A DNA stretch of 21,561 nucleotides from DASVDK01 sp036381125 [NCBI: Thermodesulfobacteriota bacterium] (GCA_036381125.1 DASVDK010000188.1:1-21561), one strand, 5' to 3'. Counted from the first letter of the stretch, positions 1 through 6,862 are shown. The notes: generated by a model not told the origin, from the sequence alone. A program made the numbers and translations.

Positions 1-204
1 GGGTTTCGGCAGGCTCCCGGTGCGCCCCCGTGCGACGCGCGAGTCTCCGACCACCTCGACGCGGCCCTCGAGCCTCGAAGTCGCGCCCGGCGGGCGATGG
101 CCGGCCGTACGGAGCCTGTCCACGCGGCCTCCGCGCCACGCGGCCGCGTCGTCGTCGCAGGCTGTCAAGAGAATTCGTCAGCGACGCGTGCGCCGTGCCG
201 CTCC

Positions 205-230
205 CCCAACTCGGTCCGAACCGAGTTGGG
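205..230. repeat. Perfect 11-bp hairpin with 4-base loop
   Basis: CCCAACTCGGT (205-215) is followed by CCGA and then its exact reverse complement (220-230). No T-run follows on either strand, so it is not a canonical intrinsic terminator. An 11-bp perfect stem with so small a loop is unlikely by chance in 21 kb even at this GC content. Function unknown: U-less terminator, protein site or structured RNA. Confidence 0.6.
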
Positions 231-331
231 CTGCATGGAGAGCGCCGGTCGCGCGGCGTGCCCCACCTCTGCGCCAGCAGGCCCCCTTCTCGCCGCGCTA
301 CCGGCCGGGAGCGTGCGGCCTCGTTACAAGA

Positions 332-406
332 CCCCACGGCTGGACCGCGCAGAGGAGGTATCTCGCCGTGGGGATCTACGCGTCAGCGCGGATCACCGTG
401 ACGTGA
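332..406 (+). promoter_or_regulatory. Mini-ORF with a strong SD, start codon inside an inverted repeat
   Basis: CCCCACGGC (332-340) and GCCGTGGGG (365-373) are perfect 9-bp inverted arms. The loop carries AGAGGAGGT (351-359), an almost ideal Shine-Dalgarno, 8 bases before a GTG (368-370) that lies in the right arm. The GTG opens a 12-residue frame (MGIYASARITVT) ending at 406. It could be a leader peptide, a remnant of a lost gene, or coincidence. Nine-bp inverted repeats do occur by chance in such GC-rich DNA. Confidence 0.25.
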
Positions 407-472
407 CGCGCGGGGAACGGGGCGGCTGCGGGCCGTGGAAGGCGAGCCCCATCAGACCCCCGACGTATGCTC

Positions 473-520
473 GGAAAATGGAAAGGCCTGACCCCCTGGA
501 AAACGGAAAGGCCTGACCCC
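473..520 (+). repeat. Tandem 23-base repeat, GGAAAANGGAAAGGCCTGACCCC type
   Basis: Two 23-base units (473-495 and 498-520) differ at one base (T479 versus C504) and are offset by exactly 25 bp. They are A-rich in a GC-rich setting. Each contains AGGCCTGACCCC, and a CCCCATGGGG palindrome (517-526) overlaps the second copy. The look recalls short repeats beside REP-associated or IS200-like transposases, but no transposase is in the window. Origin is inferred. Confidence 0.6.
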
Positions 521-537
521 ATGGGGAACCCCGCCCG

Positions 538-837
538 TCAGGCCACGGCCCGGAGCGCGACGACCGCCGCGACCCCCACGGCGATCGTCGCGAGGAGCGG
601 CAGACGGGTCGCGGCGGCCGCGGTGACGAGGGCCGCCGCCGTTTCCGGCCAGCCGGTGGCCAGCGCGGTCGGGGCGATCACCGCCACGAGGACGGCCGGT
701 GGGATGGCGTCGAAGGCCGCCCTGGCCCGCCCTCGGAGGGCGAGCCGGCCAGCCACGAAGAGGCCCGCGATCCGGGTGAGGTAGGTCACGACCGCCATCG
801 CGACGATCGTCGCGAGCGTCGCGGGATCGACGCTCAT
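538..837 (-). CDS. azlD: AzlD-type branched-chain amino acid exporter small subunit
   Basis: This 99-residue, almost wholly hydrophobic protein has about three to four membrane spans. It carries the AzlD-like segment TYLTRIAGLF near residues 18-27 and the AFDAIPPAVL segment near 41-50. In the family, AzlD is the small partner of AzlC, and the pair exports branched-chain amino acids or analogues (azaleucine resistance). The length matches the family (about 100 aa). The ATG (835-837) overlaps the azlC stop by four bases, indicating translational coupling. It is the last gene of the minus-strand block; the tandem repeat at 473-520 begins 18 bases beyond its stop. Confidence 0.88.
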   Translation of the reverse strand: MSVDPATLATIVAMAVVTYLTRIAGLFVAGRLALRGRARAAFDAIPPAVLVAVIAPTALATGWPETAAALVTAAAATRLPLLATIAVGVAAVVALRAVA

Positions 838-1526
838 GCCGGCGCCTCGTCCGGCCCCGCGGCCCAGTAGGCGGCGGCGATCCCGGCGAAGGCGCCGGCC
901 GCCACGTGCCACGGCGGTCCGGCGGTGACGTGGGTCAGCGCCGAGGCTATGCCGCTCGCCGCGATCGTGAACCCCGTGACGCGGCCCCTCCAGAACGCCG
1001 CGACGAGCCCGATGAAGAGGGCCGTGAAGGCGAAGTCGGCGCCGAGCCGCGCGGGGTCGCCGAGGAACGAGCCGAGCCAGGCGCCGAGGACGGTCGAGCC
1101 GATCCAGGCCGGCGGCAGCATCATGGCCATCGGGAACCAGTACCCCGGCCTCACCGGCTGCGTCAGGGCGCGCCGCTCGGCGAGGGCCCACGACTCGTCG
1201 GTGAGGACGTAGAAGCCGACGAGCCGCTGGAGCCAGGAGAAGCCCTCCAGCTTCGGGGTCAGCGAGGCGCCCATCAGCACGTGGCGCGCGTTGATGAGGA
1301 GCGTCGAGAAGGCGAGCGCGAGGACCGGCACCGGATAGGTCCAGAGCTCCACGGCCGCGAACTGCGCCCCGCCGGCGAAGACCAGCACCGACATGAGCCC
1401 GGCCTCCGCGACGGACAGCCCCCTGGCCGCGCTCAGCGCGCCGAACAGGCCGCCGATGGGGATGGCGGCCACCACGACCGGCGCGATGTCGCGCAGGCCC
1501 TCGCGAGCCTCCGCGCGCCGGTTCAT
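834..1526 (-). CDS. azlC: AzlC-type branched-chain amino acid exporter large subunit
   Basis: A 230-residue integral membrane protein of the AzlC/YgaZ family, the large subunit of a two-part exporter for branched-chain amino acids. Family features are visible: PIGGLFGALSAARG (about 23-36), FAGGAQFAAVEL (50-61), INARHVLMGASL (78-89) and the DESWAL segment (110-115). The length is usual. The ATG at 1524-1526 overlaps the stop of the upstream AraC gene (ATGA), and its own stop overlaps azlD. The three genes therefore probably form one transcript. The actual substrate cannot be read from sequence. Confidence 0.9.
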   Translation of the reverse strand: MNRRAEAREGLRDIAPVVVAAIPIGGLFGALSAARGLSVAEAGLMSVLVFAGGAQFAAVELWTYPVPVLALAFSTLLINARHVLMGASLTPKLEGFSWLQRLVGFYVLTDESWALAERRALTQPVRPGYWFPMAMMLPPAWIGSTVLGAWLGSFLGDPARLGADFAFTALFIGLVAAFWRGRVTGFTIAASGIASALTHVTAGPPWHVAAGAFAGIAAAYWAAGPDEAPA

Positions 1527-2260
1527 CTCGAGACCGCCGCGCGGTAGGCCCCCGGCGTGACGCCGACGCGGGCCTTGAAGGCGCGGGTGAGATGCGCCTG
1601 GTCGCAGAACCCGGTGGCCGCGGCGACCTCGGCCGGGGAGTCCCCCCGCCGCAGCCGCGCCCTCGCGGCGCCGACCCGGCAGTTGACGAGATAGGCGTGC
1701 GGGGTGAGGCCCGGCTCGCGCCCCACGACCGCCGGGACGATGCGCGCATGCCTGACGAGGCAGTAGGCGTAGGCGCCGAGGAGCCGCTCGTCTGCCGCGA
1801 GCCCCTCCGCCCCCTCCTCCAGCATGCGGTGCGCGGCCGTGAGGAGCGCGACGCCCTGCGGATCGTGGACCACGGGCTCCGGGAAGAACGGGGTGCCGAC
1901 GGCGGCGCGTCCCGAGACCTCCGCCGCGATGCGCCCGAGCAGCGCGACCGTCGGATAGGTCGTGCGGTAGCTGTAGCCCTCGCCGTGCGGGGCGCCGTCG
2001 TGCACGTCCTCGGGGTTCGTGAAGATGAAGTCGCCCGGGCGCGCGTAGCGCCGGCGGCCGCGCACGGTCAGGCTCTCGCAACCGGCCGAGACCGCGCCGA
2101 TGACATAGGTGTCGTGCGTGTGCAGCGCGTACCGATGGCGACGGAAGGTCGCCGCCAGGCACTCGAGCCCGTCGAAGCGCTCGGCCGTGAAGAAGCGCGC
2201 CCGCTCGCCACTCGCGGGGGGCGCCATCGGCATGGCGTCGGCTCGCGTGATCGTCTCCAT
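1523..2260 (-). CDS. AraC-family regulator with a reduced DNA-binding domain
   Basis: A 245-residue protein with an N-terminal AraC-type cupin (about 25-100: HTHDTYVIGAVSAG, RPGDFIFTNPEDVHDG) and an AraC C-terminal helix-turn-helix (EVAAATGFCDQAHLTRAFK, about 211-229, then GVTPGAYR). Normal AraC DNA-binding domains hold two HTH units in about 100 residues. Here residues 171-185 run from the interdomain linker straight into the LTPHAYL linker helix, so the first HTH seems to be missing (about 35-45 residues). It is coupled by overlap to azlC and so probably controls the exporter. A likely leaderless promoter lies just upstream. ATG at 2258-2260 is preferred because of that -10 spacing. Confidence 0.85.
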   Translation of the reverse strand: METITRADAMPMAPPASGERARFFTAERFDGLECLAATFRRHRYALHTHDTYVIGAVSAGCESLTVRGRRRYARPGDFIFTNPEDVHDGAPHGEGYSYRTTYPTVALLGRIAAEVSGRAAVGTPFFPEPVVHDPQGVALLTAAHRMLEEGAEGLAADERLLGAYAYCLVRHARIVPAVVGREPGLTPHAYLVNCRVGAARARLRRGDSPAEVAAATGFCDQAHLTRAFKARVGVTPGAYRAAVSR

Positions 2261-2266
2261 CGGCCG

Positions 2267-2272
2267 AGTGTA
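2267..2272 (-). promoter_or_regulatory. -10 element of a probable leaderless araC promoter
   Basis: On the minus strand TACACT is followed by six bases and then the araC ATG. This matches the spacing of other TANACT-type -10 boxes in the window, so the transcript would begin at or next to the ATG. No convincing -35 is seen and no Shine-Dalgarno precedes the start. Confidence 0.5.
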
Positions 2273-2308
2273 GTCCTGCGCCAGGGTCGCCTGTCTCGAA
2301 GAAAAGTC

Positions 2309-3508
2309 TCAGCCGCGCTTCGGCTCCGGCAGGAAGCAGGCGGCCGCGAGGCCGAGGACCGGCGTGAGCGCCGCCGCCCAGAGGGCCGACGGCAGGCCGA
2401 AGCGGTCGGCCACCATGCCGAGCACCCACGCGCCGACGCCGCCGGCGCCGATCGCCAGGCCGACGATCAGCCCCGAGGCCATGCCGTGGTGGCGCGGCAG
2501 GTAGGCCTGCGCGAGGACCACCGAGGTCGTGAAGGTGGCCACCAGGACGAAGCCGAGGCCGGCCAGGAGCGCGAAGTGCACCCAGATCGGCATCGAGCGG
2601 GTGGCGAGGAGGAAGAGGACGGCCAGCGGCGTGCCGAGGGCGAACGCGCCGAGCATGAAGCGCCGCGCGCCGATCCGATCGGCGAGGACGCCGCCGACGA
2701 GCGTGCCGACCGCGCCGGCGCCGAGGAAGACCGAGAGCAGGGGCCCGGTGAGCCGCGGATCGGCCCCGAGGACGTCCCGGTAGTAGAAGGGGATGTAGGT
2801 CGTGAAGCCGAGCTGCGACCAGGAGCGGAACATGACCACGACGACCAGGAGCGTCATGGCGCCGATCAGCGTCGGCGCGACGCCGGCCGCCGCGGCGCGC
2901 TTCGTCGCAGCGGCCTGCCGCGCGAGGTAGGGCTGCACGGCGAAGAGCAGGGCGGCGACGAGGAGCGGGTGCACCGCCATGCCGAGCGAGCCGGCCGCCC
3001 CGTAGCGCGCCAGGAACAGGGCGATCAGGGCCGGCCCGAGGGCGATGCCGATGTTGCCGCCGACCGAGAACCAGGAGAGCCCCGTGGCCTTGTAGTCGCC
3101 CGCCACGCTGGCCGCGGTCTTGTACCCCTCGGGGTGGTAGGCCGCGATGCCGACGCCGGCCGCCACCGTCAGGGCGAGGACCGTCCAGTAGGACGGGGCG
3201 AGTCCGATCAGGGCGAAGCCGACGCCGGCCAGGAACACCGCCCAGGGCAGCAGCCACCGGCGGGCGCTCCGGTCCGAGAGGTACCCGAAGGCCGGCTGGA
3301 TGACCGACGAGGTCAGGTTCGAGATGAGGATGATCGCCCCGGCCGCCTCGTACGACAGGCCGTGCACATCGCGGAGCGTCGGCAGGATGGCCGGAAAGGC
3401 GCCCTGGATGCTGTCGACCGTGAGGTGGCCCACGGCGAGGAGGCCGAGCATCTTCGCGTTGGGCTTCACGCGCTCGCGCGGGAAGGCGGCTTCGGCGACG
3501 CTGCTCAC
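2309..3508 (-). CDS. Fosmidomycin-resistance (Fsr)-like MFS exporter
   Basis: A 399-residue, 12-span major facilitator. The N-terminal half closely follows the Fsr pattern: GHLTVDSIQGAFPAILP, GLSYEAAGAI, NLTSSVIQPAFGYLSDR, RRWLLP and YHPEG (the last inside the fourth-fifth span region). Fsr-type proteins export fosmidomycin and probably other small anionic compounds; the substrate here is not known. GTG at 3506-3508 is chosen because it overlaps the stop of the upstream EamA gene (GTGA) and gives the usual length. A longer in-frame reading upstream is the shadow of EamA. It ends 48 bases before araC, so it is probably the last gene of the gntR unit. Confidence 0.85.
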   Translation of the reverse strand: MSSVAEAAFPRERVKPNAKMLGLLAVGHLTVDSIQGAFPAILPTLRDVHGLSYEAAGAIILISNLTSSVIQPAFGYLSDRSARRWLLPWAVFLAGVGFALIGLAPSYWTVLALTVAAGVGIAAYHPEGYKTAASVAGDYKATGLSWFSVGGNIGIALGPALIALFLARYGAAGSLGMAVHPLLVAALLFAVQPYLARQAAATKRAAAAGVAPTLIGAMTLLVVVVMFRSWSQLGFTTYIPFYYRDVLGADPRLTGPLLSVFLGAGAVGTLVGGVLADRIGARRFMLGAFALGTPLAVLFLLATRSMPIWVHFALLAGLGFVLVATFTTSVVLAQAYLPRHHGMASGLIVGLAIGAGGVGAWVLGMVADRFGLPSALWAAALTPVLGLAAACFLPEPKRG

Positions 3509-4434
3509 GCTGCAGACCTCGCGCGGCCGACGAGCACGAGCGCGACGCCGGCCAGGATGACCATCATCGACACGATGGTCGTCCCGGTGATCCGCTCGCC
3601 GGCGACGAGCGCCCCGAGGGCGACCGCCACGACCGGATTCACGTAGGCGTAGCTCGTGGCCAGGGCGGGCCGCACGCGCCCCAGCAAGTAGATGTACGCG
3701 GTGTAGCCGACGAGCGAGCCTACCACGATCAGGTAGGCGAAGGCCCAGAGGGCCCGGGCCGACGGCCAGGCCGTCAGCCGCTCGCCGGCCGCGAGCCCGA
3801 GCAGGATCAGCGCCGCCCCTCCGACGAGGAGCTGGGCCGCCACCGCCATGAGGCCCGACGGCATCGACAGGTATCGGCTCCAGGCCGATCCGAAGGCCCA
3901 GCATACCGCGGCGAGCAGGAGGGCGACGGCCCCCACCGGGTGGGCCCGGAGATCGGCACCGGTGTTGAGCAGGACCACGCCGGCGAGGCCGAGGCCGAGC
4001 CCGACCCACTCCACCCGGCTCGGCCAGCGGCCGAAGAGGCCGGCGAAGAGGCCGGTCCAGATGGGGGTCGTGGCGATCACGACCGCCGCGACCCCCGAGG
4101 CGACCCACTGCTCGGCGAAGGCGACGCCGCCGTTGCCCCCGACGAGCAGGAACGTGCCGACGATGGCCGCTCCCCGCCACTCGGCCGCCGCGGGGGCCGG
4201 CGCGCCGCGCAGCCTGAGCAGCGGGTAGAGGAGGGCCCCCGCGACGACGAAGCGGATGCCGGACATGAGAAAGGGGGGGAACCCCTCGATCGCCAGGGCG
4301 ATGGCGAGGTAGGTCGAGCCCCAGATCACGTAGAGCAGCCCGAGCGCCGTGTAGACGCCGGCGGAGCGGTCGACGCGATCGGACGCCTCGACCGCGGCCT
4401 CTCCCTGGTACGCCGTCCTGCCGGTTACCGACAC
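3505..4434 (-). CDS. EamA-family (DMT) transporter
   Basis: A 309-residue drug/metabolite transporter with ten predicted spans in two EamA repeats. Family marks include the first-span YVIWGSTYLAIA, FxxxGIRFVVAG, and the second-repeat segment LATSYAYVNPVVAVALGALVAGE. Members export amino acids, nucleosides or small metabolites; the substrate is not deducible. There is no in-frame ATG near the N terminus. GTG 4432-4434 is the best start, lying inside the last codons of the upstream 86-residue gene (10-base overlap), which implies coupling. The stop overlaps the GTG of the MFS gene. The start could be a few codons off. Confidence 0.82.
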   Translation of the reverse strand: MSVTGRTAYQGEAAVEASDRVDRSAGVYTALGLLYVIWGSTYLAIALAIEGFPPFLMSGIRFVVAGALLYPLLRLRGAPAPAAAEWRGAAIVGTFLLVGGNGGVAFAEQWVASGVAAVVIATTPIWTGLFAGLFGRWPSRVEWVGLGLGLAGVVLLNTGADLRAHPVGAVALLLAAVCWAFGSAWSRYLSMPSGLMAVAAQLLVGGAALILLGLAAGERLTAWPSARALWAFAYLIVVGSLVGYTAYIYLLGRVRPALATSYAYVNPVVAVALGALVAGERITGTTIVSMMVILAGVALVLVGRARSAA

Positions 4435-4685
4435 ACGACGCTCAGGAAGGCGACGGCGCCGGTCGCCGCCGCCACGAGGGCCGCGATGTCGATCACACGC
4501 GAGCGTTCGGCGTCGAGGCTCGTCGACAGGACCGGGCGCGCCGCGCGCGAGTCCTCGGGGACGGGCACCGGGACGGTGACGTGCAGCCAGGCGTAGCGGT
4601 TCGCCGCACCGGCGCGCGGCTCCTCCTGGGCTGCCGTGAGCCGCGTCCAGGCGCGCCGGGTGAGTGTCGGGGACAGGGTGCTCAT
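4425..4685 (-). CDS. Small protein with a C-terminal membrane span
   Basis: An 86-residue protein of unknown family. Residues 1-65 are hydrophilic with a VTVPVPVPED stretch. Residues about 64-84 (VIDIAALVAAATGAVAFLSVV) form one hydrophobic span ending two residues before the C terminus, a tail-anchored layout. The ATG overlaps the gntR stop by four bases and the end overlaps EamA. Overlaps on both sides and consistent third-position GC support it as real. Its position between a regulator and an exporter suggests an accessory role in the same response, which is inference only. Confidence 0.65.
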   Translation of the reverse strand: MSTLSPTLTRRAWTRLTAAQEEPRAGAANRYAWLHVTVPVPVPEDSRAARPVLSTSLDAERSRVIDIAALVAAATGAVAFLSVVCR

Positions 4686-5680
4686 ACCGCACCTCCTGCG
4701 GGGACCAGCTTGCGACGCGCGAGGTCCGCCGCGAGTTCCTTCACCATCTCGATGCTGCCGCGGTCGATCTGCTTCTCGACCAGGATCCGCTCCTGCCCGG
4801 GCTCGAGAAGCGGCTCCACGGCCGGCTGCGACCCGTCGGCGTAGACGACCACGTCGGCCCCGGCGAGCGCCTGCGGCACCCCCTCGGGCTCGAGGACGTG
4901 CGCGAAGGCGATCGGCCGCTCGGGGCCGATGACGTTGCGCAGCGAGGTCACGAGGCCGCGCGCGCAGACGGGGCTCACGCCCACGGCGGCGATGCGCGCG
5001 TGCTCGTCGAGGGCCATGATCCGCATGAGCGTCCGGATCGAGGGCCCCATGTAGAGGCCGGCCACCTTGATGCCGGTCGCCTCGAGGAGCGCCTCCACCT
5101 CGTTCACGTGAAAGAAGGTCGTGACCACCAGGTCGACGTCGCCCAGCGCCTGCCGTCCGGAGGTGATGCGCGCAGCCAGCTCCTCGATGGTGGCGACGGA
5201 GAGCCGCGCCCCGACCTCGGCGACGAGCGCGTCGCGCATGACGTCGAGGTCGACGCCGTTGCACTCGACGAGGAGCAGGTGGGCCTGCGCCGCGCCCCCC
5301 TCGGGCGACTGCGCCACGGCGGTCGCGGCGTCGAGGAACTCTCGGGCCGTGGCGCCGAGGGCGAGCGCCCTGTCGAACGCCTCGCGTACGGCCGTCATGA
5401 CCTCCGCGTGGCGGGCGTCGACGGCCGAGCCGATCGACTCCGCGACGAACGTGCCCCGGCCCTGCTCGACCCGCAGGAGGCCCTGCGCCTCCAGCTCCCG
5501 GTAGGCGATGGCCACCGTGTTGTGGTTGATCCGCAGGTAGCCGGCGAGCTGGCGCACCGTCGGAAGCTGCTCCCCGGGCTTGAGCGAGCCGGAGCGGATG
5601 AGGCTGCCGAGCTGCGCCGTGAGCTGCCGCTGGATCGAGAACGGGCTACGCTTGTCGATTGCGAGGCCGGAGACGGACAC
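4682..5680 (-). CDS. GntR-family regulator with an unassigned effector domain
   Basis: A 332-residue protein (GTG start). The N terminus is a GntR winged HTH: SIQRQLTAQLGSLIRSG, LKPGEQLPTVRQLA, LRINHNTVAIAYRELE, GLLRVEQGRGTFV. The roughly 230-residue C-terminal part alternates strands and helices (LLLVECNG, VDLVVTTFFHVNEVEALL, ADVVVYADGS). It resembles a Rossmann or periplasmic-binding-like effector fold rather than FCD, UTRA or aminotransferase. GTG 5678-5680 is preferred: AGGAG lies 11 bases upstream, and the longer TTG-initiated reading would begin inside the promoter/operator. It heads the 86-aa/EamA/MFS unit and probably represses itself and those exporters. Confidence 0.8.
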   Translation of the reverse strand: MSVSGLAIDKRSPFSIQRQLTAQLGSLIRSGSLKPGEQLPTVRQLAGYLRINHNTVAIAYRELEAQGLLRVEQGRGTFVAESIGSAVDARHAEVMTAVREAFDRALALGATAREFLDAATAVAQSPEGGAAQAHLLLVECNGVDLDVMRDALVAEVGARLSVATIEELAARITSGRQALGDVDLVVTTFFHVNEVEALLEATGIKVAGLYMGPSIRTLMRIMALDEHARIAAVGVSPVCARGLVTSLRNVIGPERPIAFAHVLEPEGVPQALAGADVVVYADGSQPAVEPLLEPGQERILVEKQIDRGSIEMVKELAADLARRKLVPAGGAV

Positions 5681-5721
5681 GGGTGCGAGGGCTCCTGATT
5701 GTCTGGTGTCTATATCCACAA

Positions 5722-5759
5722 TGTACAATTACACTATACACATGAGGTAGGCGTGTCAA
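5722..5759 (-). promoter_or_regulatory. gntR promoter overlapped by a palindromic operator
   Basis: On the minus strand TTGACA (5754-5759) is followed, after exactly 17 bases, by TAGTGT (5731-5736). Across the -10 lies an imperfect palindrome (5722-5740) with TGTA and TACA outer arms and AT-rich centre, like operators of YtrA/GntR regulators. The arrangement predicts autorepression. The same DNA contains the 5' end of the divergent DUF1285-like gene, so both could be controlled together. Confidence 0.65.
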
Positions 5760-6241
5760 GAGACTTTCCGGTGAGCCCGTTCGGGCCGAAGATCGCCATC
5801 GACCCGGACGGCGTCTGGCTGGTGGACGGCGACCCGGTCGTTCACCCGACCGTCCTGGCCGAGCTGGTCGGGCGCCTGGCCCGCCGGCCGGACGGGACCC
5901 ACGTCATCCGCGCCGGCGGCGGCGAGGTTGCCATCGACGTGGCGGAGGCGCCCTTCGTGGTCCGAACGCTCGAGGTGGAACGAGGGGCCGACGGTCGCAT
6001 CGCCCGGCTCGATGCGCGGCTGAGCGACGGCACCGAGGAGGTGATCGATCCCGGGTCGCTGCGACGCCTGGCCGCTCCGGCGGCCGGACCGGACGGCGCC
6101 CGCTTTGCCTGCAGCGTGAAGGGGGGGCGTTTCGAGGCCCGGCTTTCCCGCTTCGCAACCTACCGCCTCCTCGCCGAGGCCGAGCCGACCGACGACGGCC
6201 GCGCCAGGCTCGAGACGACGCGCGGAACGGTGGTCCTCTAG
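5753..6241 (+). CDS. DUF1285-like protein
   Basis: A 162-residue soluble protein. The N-terminal IDPDGVWLVDGDPVVHPTV (about 14-32), the VAIDVAEAPFVVRTLEV segment (about 60-76) and the C-terminal FEARLSRFATYRLLAEA (about 123-139) followed by G-T-V-V-L match, by eye, the DUF1285 pattern (DGxWxxxGxPI, a V-D-APFVV strand, ARLxRxxYYELVE, short hydrophobic end). DUF1285 proteins have no settled function. GTG 5753-5755 is chosen because GAGGTAGG lies just before it; a longer reading would begin upstream of the operator. It is divergent from gntR and shares its control region. No obvious partner follows. Confidence 0.6.
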   Translation: MSRDFPVSPFGPKIAIDPDGVWLVDGDPVVHPTVLAELVGRLARRPDGTHVIRAGGGEVAIDVAEAPFVVRTLEVERGADGRIARLDARLSDGTEEVIDPGSLRRLAAPAAGPDGARFACSVKGGRFEARLSRFATYRLLAEAEPTDDGRARLETTRGTVVL

Positions 6242-6553
6242 GGGCTGCCGAAGCATCTCTTGCCTCTCGCGTAACTGGCTACAAGCCTGTTGCTAGTTAC
6301 AGGGTGCAGCTCAATCTGTAACGTGTCAAGTAGATTTTAGTCGTTACATTTCCACCGCTTACGGGACGAAGACAGAAGGACCGTCCCGAGGGACGACCCC
6401 GACCGGATTCCATTCCGCTCCGTCCGCCTCTTTCCAGGATCCAACGGGCCAAGTCCGCGATTCGCGGGGCCGCCGCGCCGGCACGCCTGCTGCTCCTGGC
6501 GCCGCCTGTCGCGCCTCGGGCCGGTCCGGGGCTCCTTCGGGGAGGGACTCGAG
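6242..6553. other. Intergenic region with clustered inverted repeats
   Basis: No reading frame here looks genuine. The first 120 bases are clearly less GC-rich than the surroundings and hold two GTAAC-N20-GTTAC inverted repeats (listed separately). Next comes GGGACG/CGTCCC material: CGGGACG (6362-6368) pairs with CGTCCCG (6382-6388), and CGTCCC (6382-6387) can also pair with GGGACG (6390-6395), giving mutually exclusive folds. The promoter of the 99-aa gene must lie here, but no clear -35/-10 pair was found. Confidence 0.55.
6271..6348. repeat. Two GTAAC-N20-GTTAC inverted repeats of equal geometry
   Basis: GTAAC (6271-6275) and GTTAC (6296-6300) span 30 bases. The second pair (6318-6322 and 6343-6347) also spans exactly 30. 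Their centres are 47 bp apart. Arms extend to GTAACTGGC/GCTAGTTAC (one mismatch) in the first and TGTAACG/CGTTACA (perfect) in the second; the interiors are unrelated. Conserved ends with unconserved middles suggest tandem binding sites for a dimeric protein. Confidence 0.55.
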
Positions 6554-6853
6554 ATGTTCGTGCGGGTGCTGAGGAACGAGCGCGGCGTGCCAGCCCACAA
6601 GCTCGCCGACGTGGAACTGGTCTTCGACGAGGGGCCGCTCGCGGGGCTCAAGCTCGTCGGCACGGCCATATGGGAGACGCGGGAGACATCGGGAGACGTG
6701 AGCGTGACGTTCCCGGCCCGAACGTTTCAGGGCGAGGACGGCGTCAGGTATTTCAACTTCATCCGGCCGCAGGGGATCGACAAGGCCCCGCTCGATCGGC
6801 TGAAGGAACTCATCAAGGAGGAGTTCCGGCGGAGCCGGGGCCCGGCGGTATGA
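6554..6853 (+). CDS. 99-aa protein resembling SpoVG-type domains
   Basis: A short soluble protein. Order of elements: VRVLRNERG, ADVELVFDEGPLAGLKLVGTAIW (about 18-40), VSVTFPARTFQGEDGVRYFNFIRP (about 49-72), then a basic helix LDRLKELIKEEFRR. A strand-rich core with a V-x-x-P substrate-like turn followed by a C-terminal amphipathic helix resembles the SpoVG fold (small nucleic-acid-binding proteins), but the similarity is by eye and weak. ATG 6554 is supported by GGAGGGA eight bases upstream. It is convergent with the histidine kinase, the stop codons being 9 bases apart. Real gene likely; function uncertain. Confidence 0.6.
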   Translation: MFVRVLRNERGVPAHKLADVELVFDEGPLAGLKLVGTAIWETRETSGDVSVTFPARTFQGEDGVRYFNFIRPQGIDKAPLDRLKELIKEEFRRSRGPAV

Positions 6854-6862
6854 CGCGGCGCG

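Larger units (their letters stand above)
1..537. other. Left-end stretch without a convincing gene
   Basis: Open frames exist on the plus strand (about 20-516), but they encode Arg/Ala/Pro-rich, low-order sequence typical of chance frames in GC-rich DNA, with no recognisable domain. What can be supported is structural: a perfect hairpin at 205-230, an inverted repeat around a short ORF at 332-373, and a tandem repeat at 473-520. The stretch lies just beyond the 3' end of azlD. Confidence 0.6.

Noticed and set aside
1592-3646. Long plus-strand open frame of 684 codons
   Set aside because: Antisense to araC and the Fsr-like MFS gene; Arg/Asp/Glu/Gly-rich low-order sequence with no domain, typical shadow frame in GC-rich DNA.
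5680-5728. N-terminal extension of GntR from a TTG at 5728
   Set aside because: The TTG lies inside the operator, at or upstream of the predicted transcription start, and lacks a Shine-Dalgarno; GTG 5680 is better placed.
6324-6329. Perfect TTGACA on the minus strand in the 6242-6553 gap
   Set aside because: No acceptable -10 at 16-19 bases and no minus-strand gene follows before the 3' end of the DUF1285-like gene.
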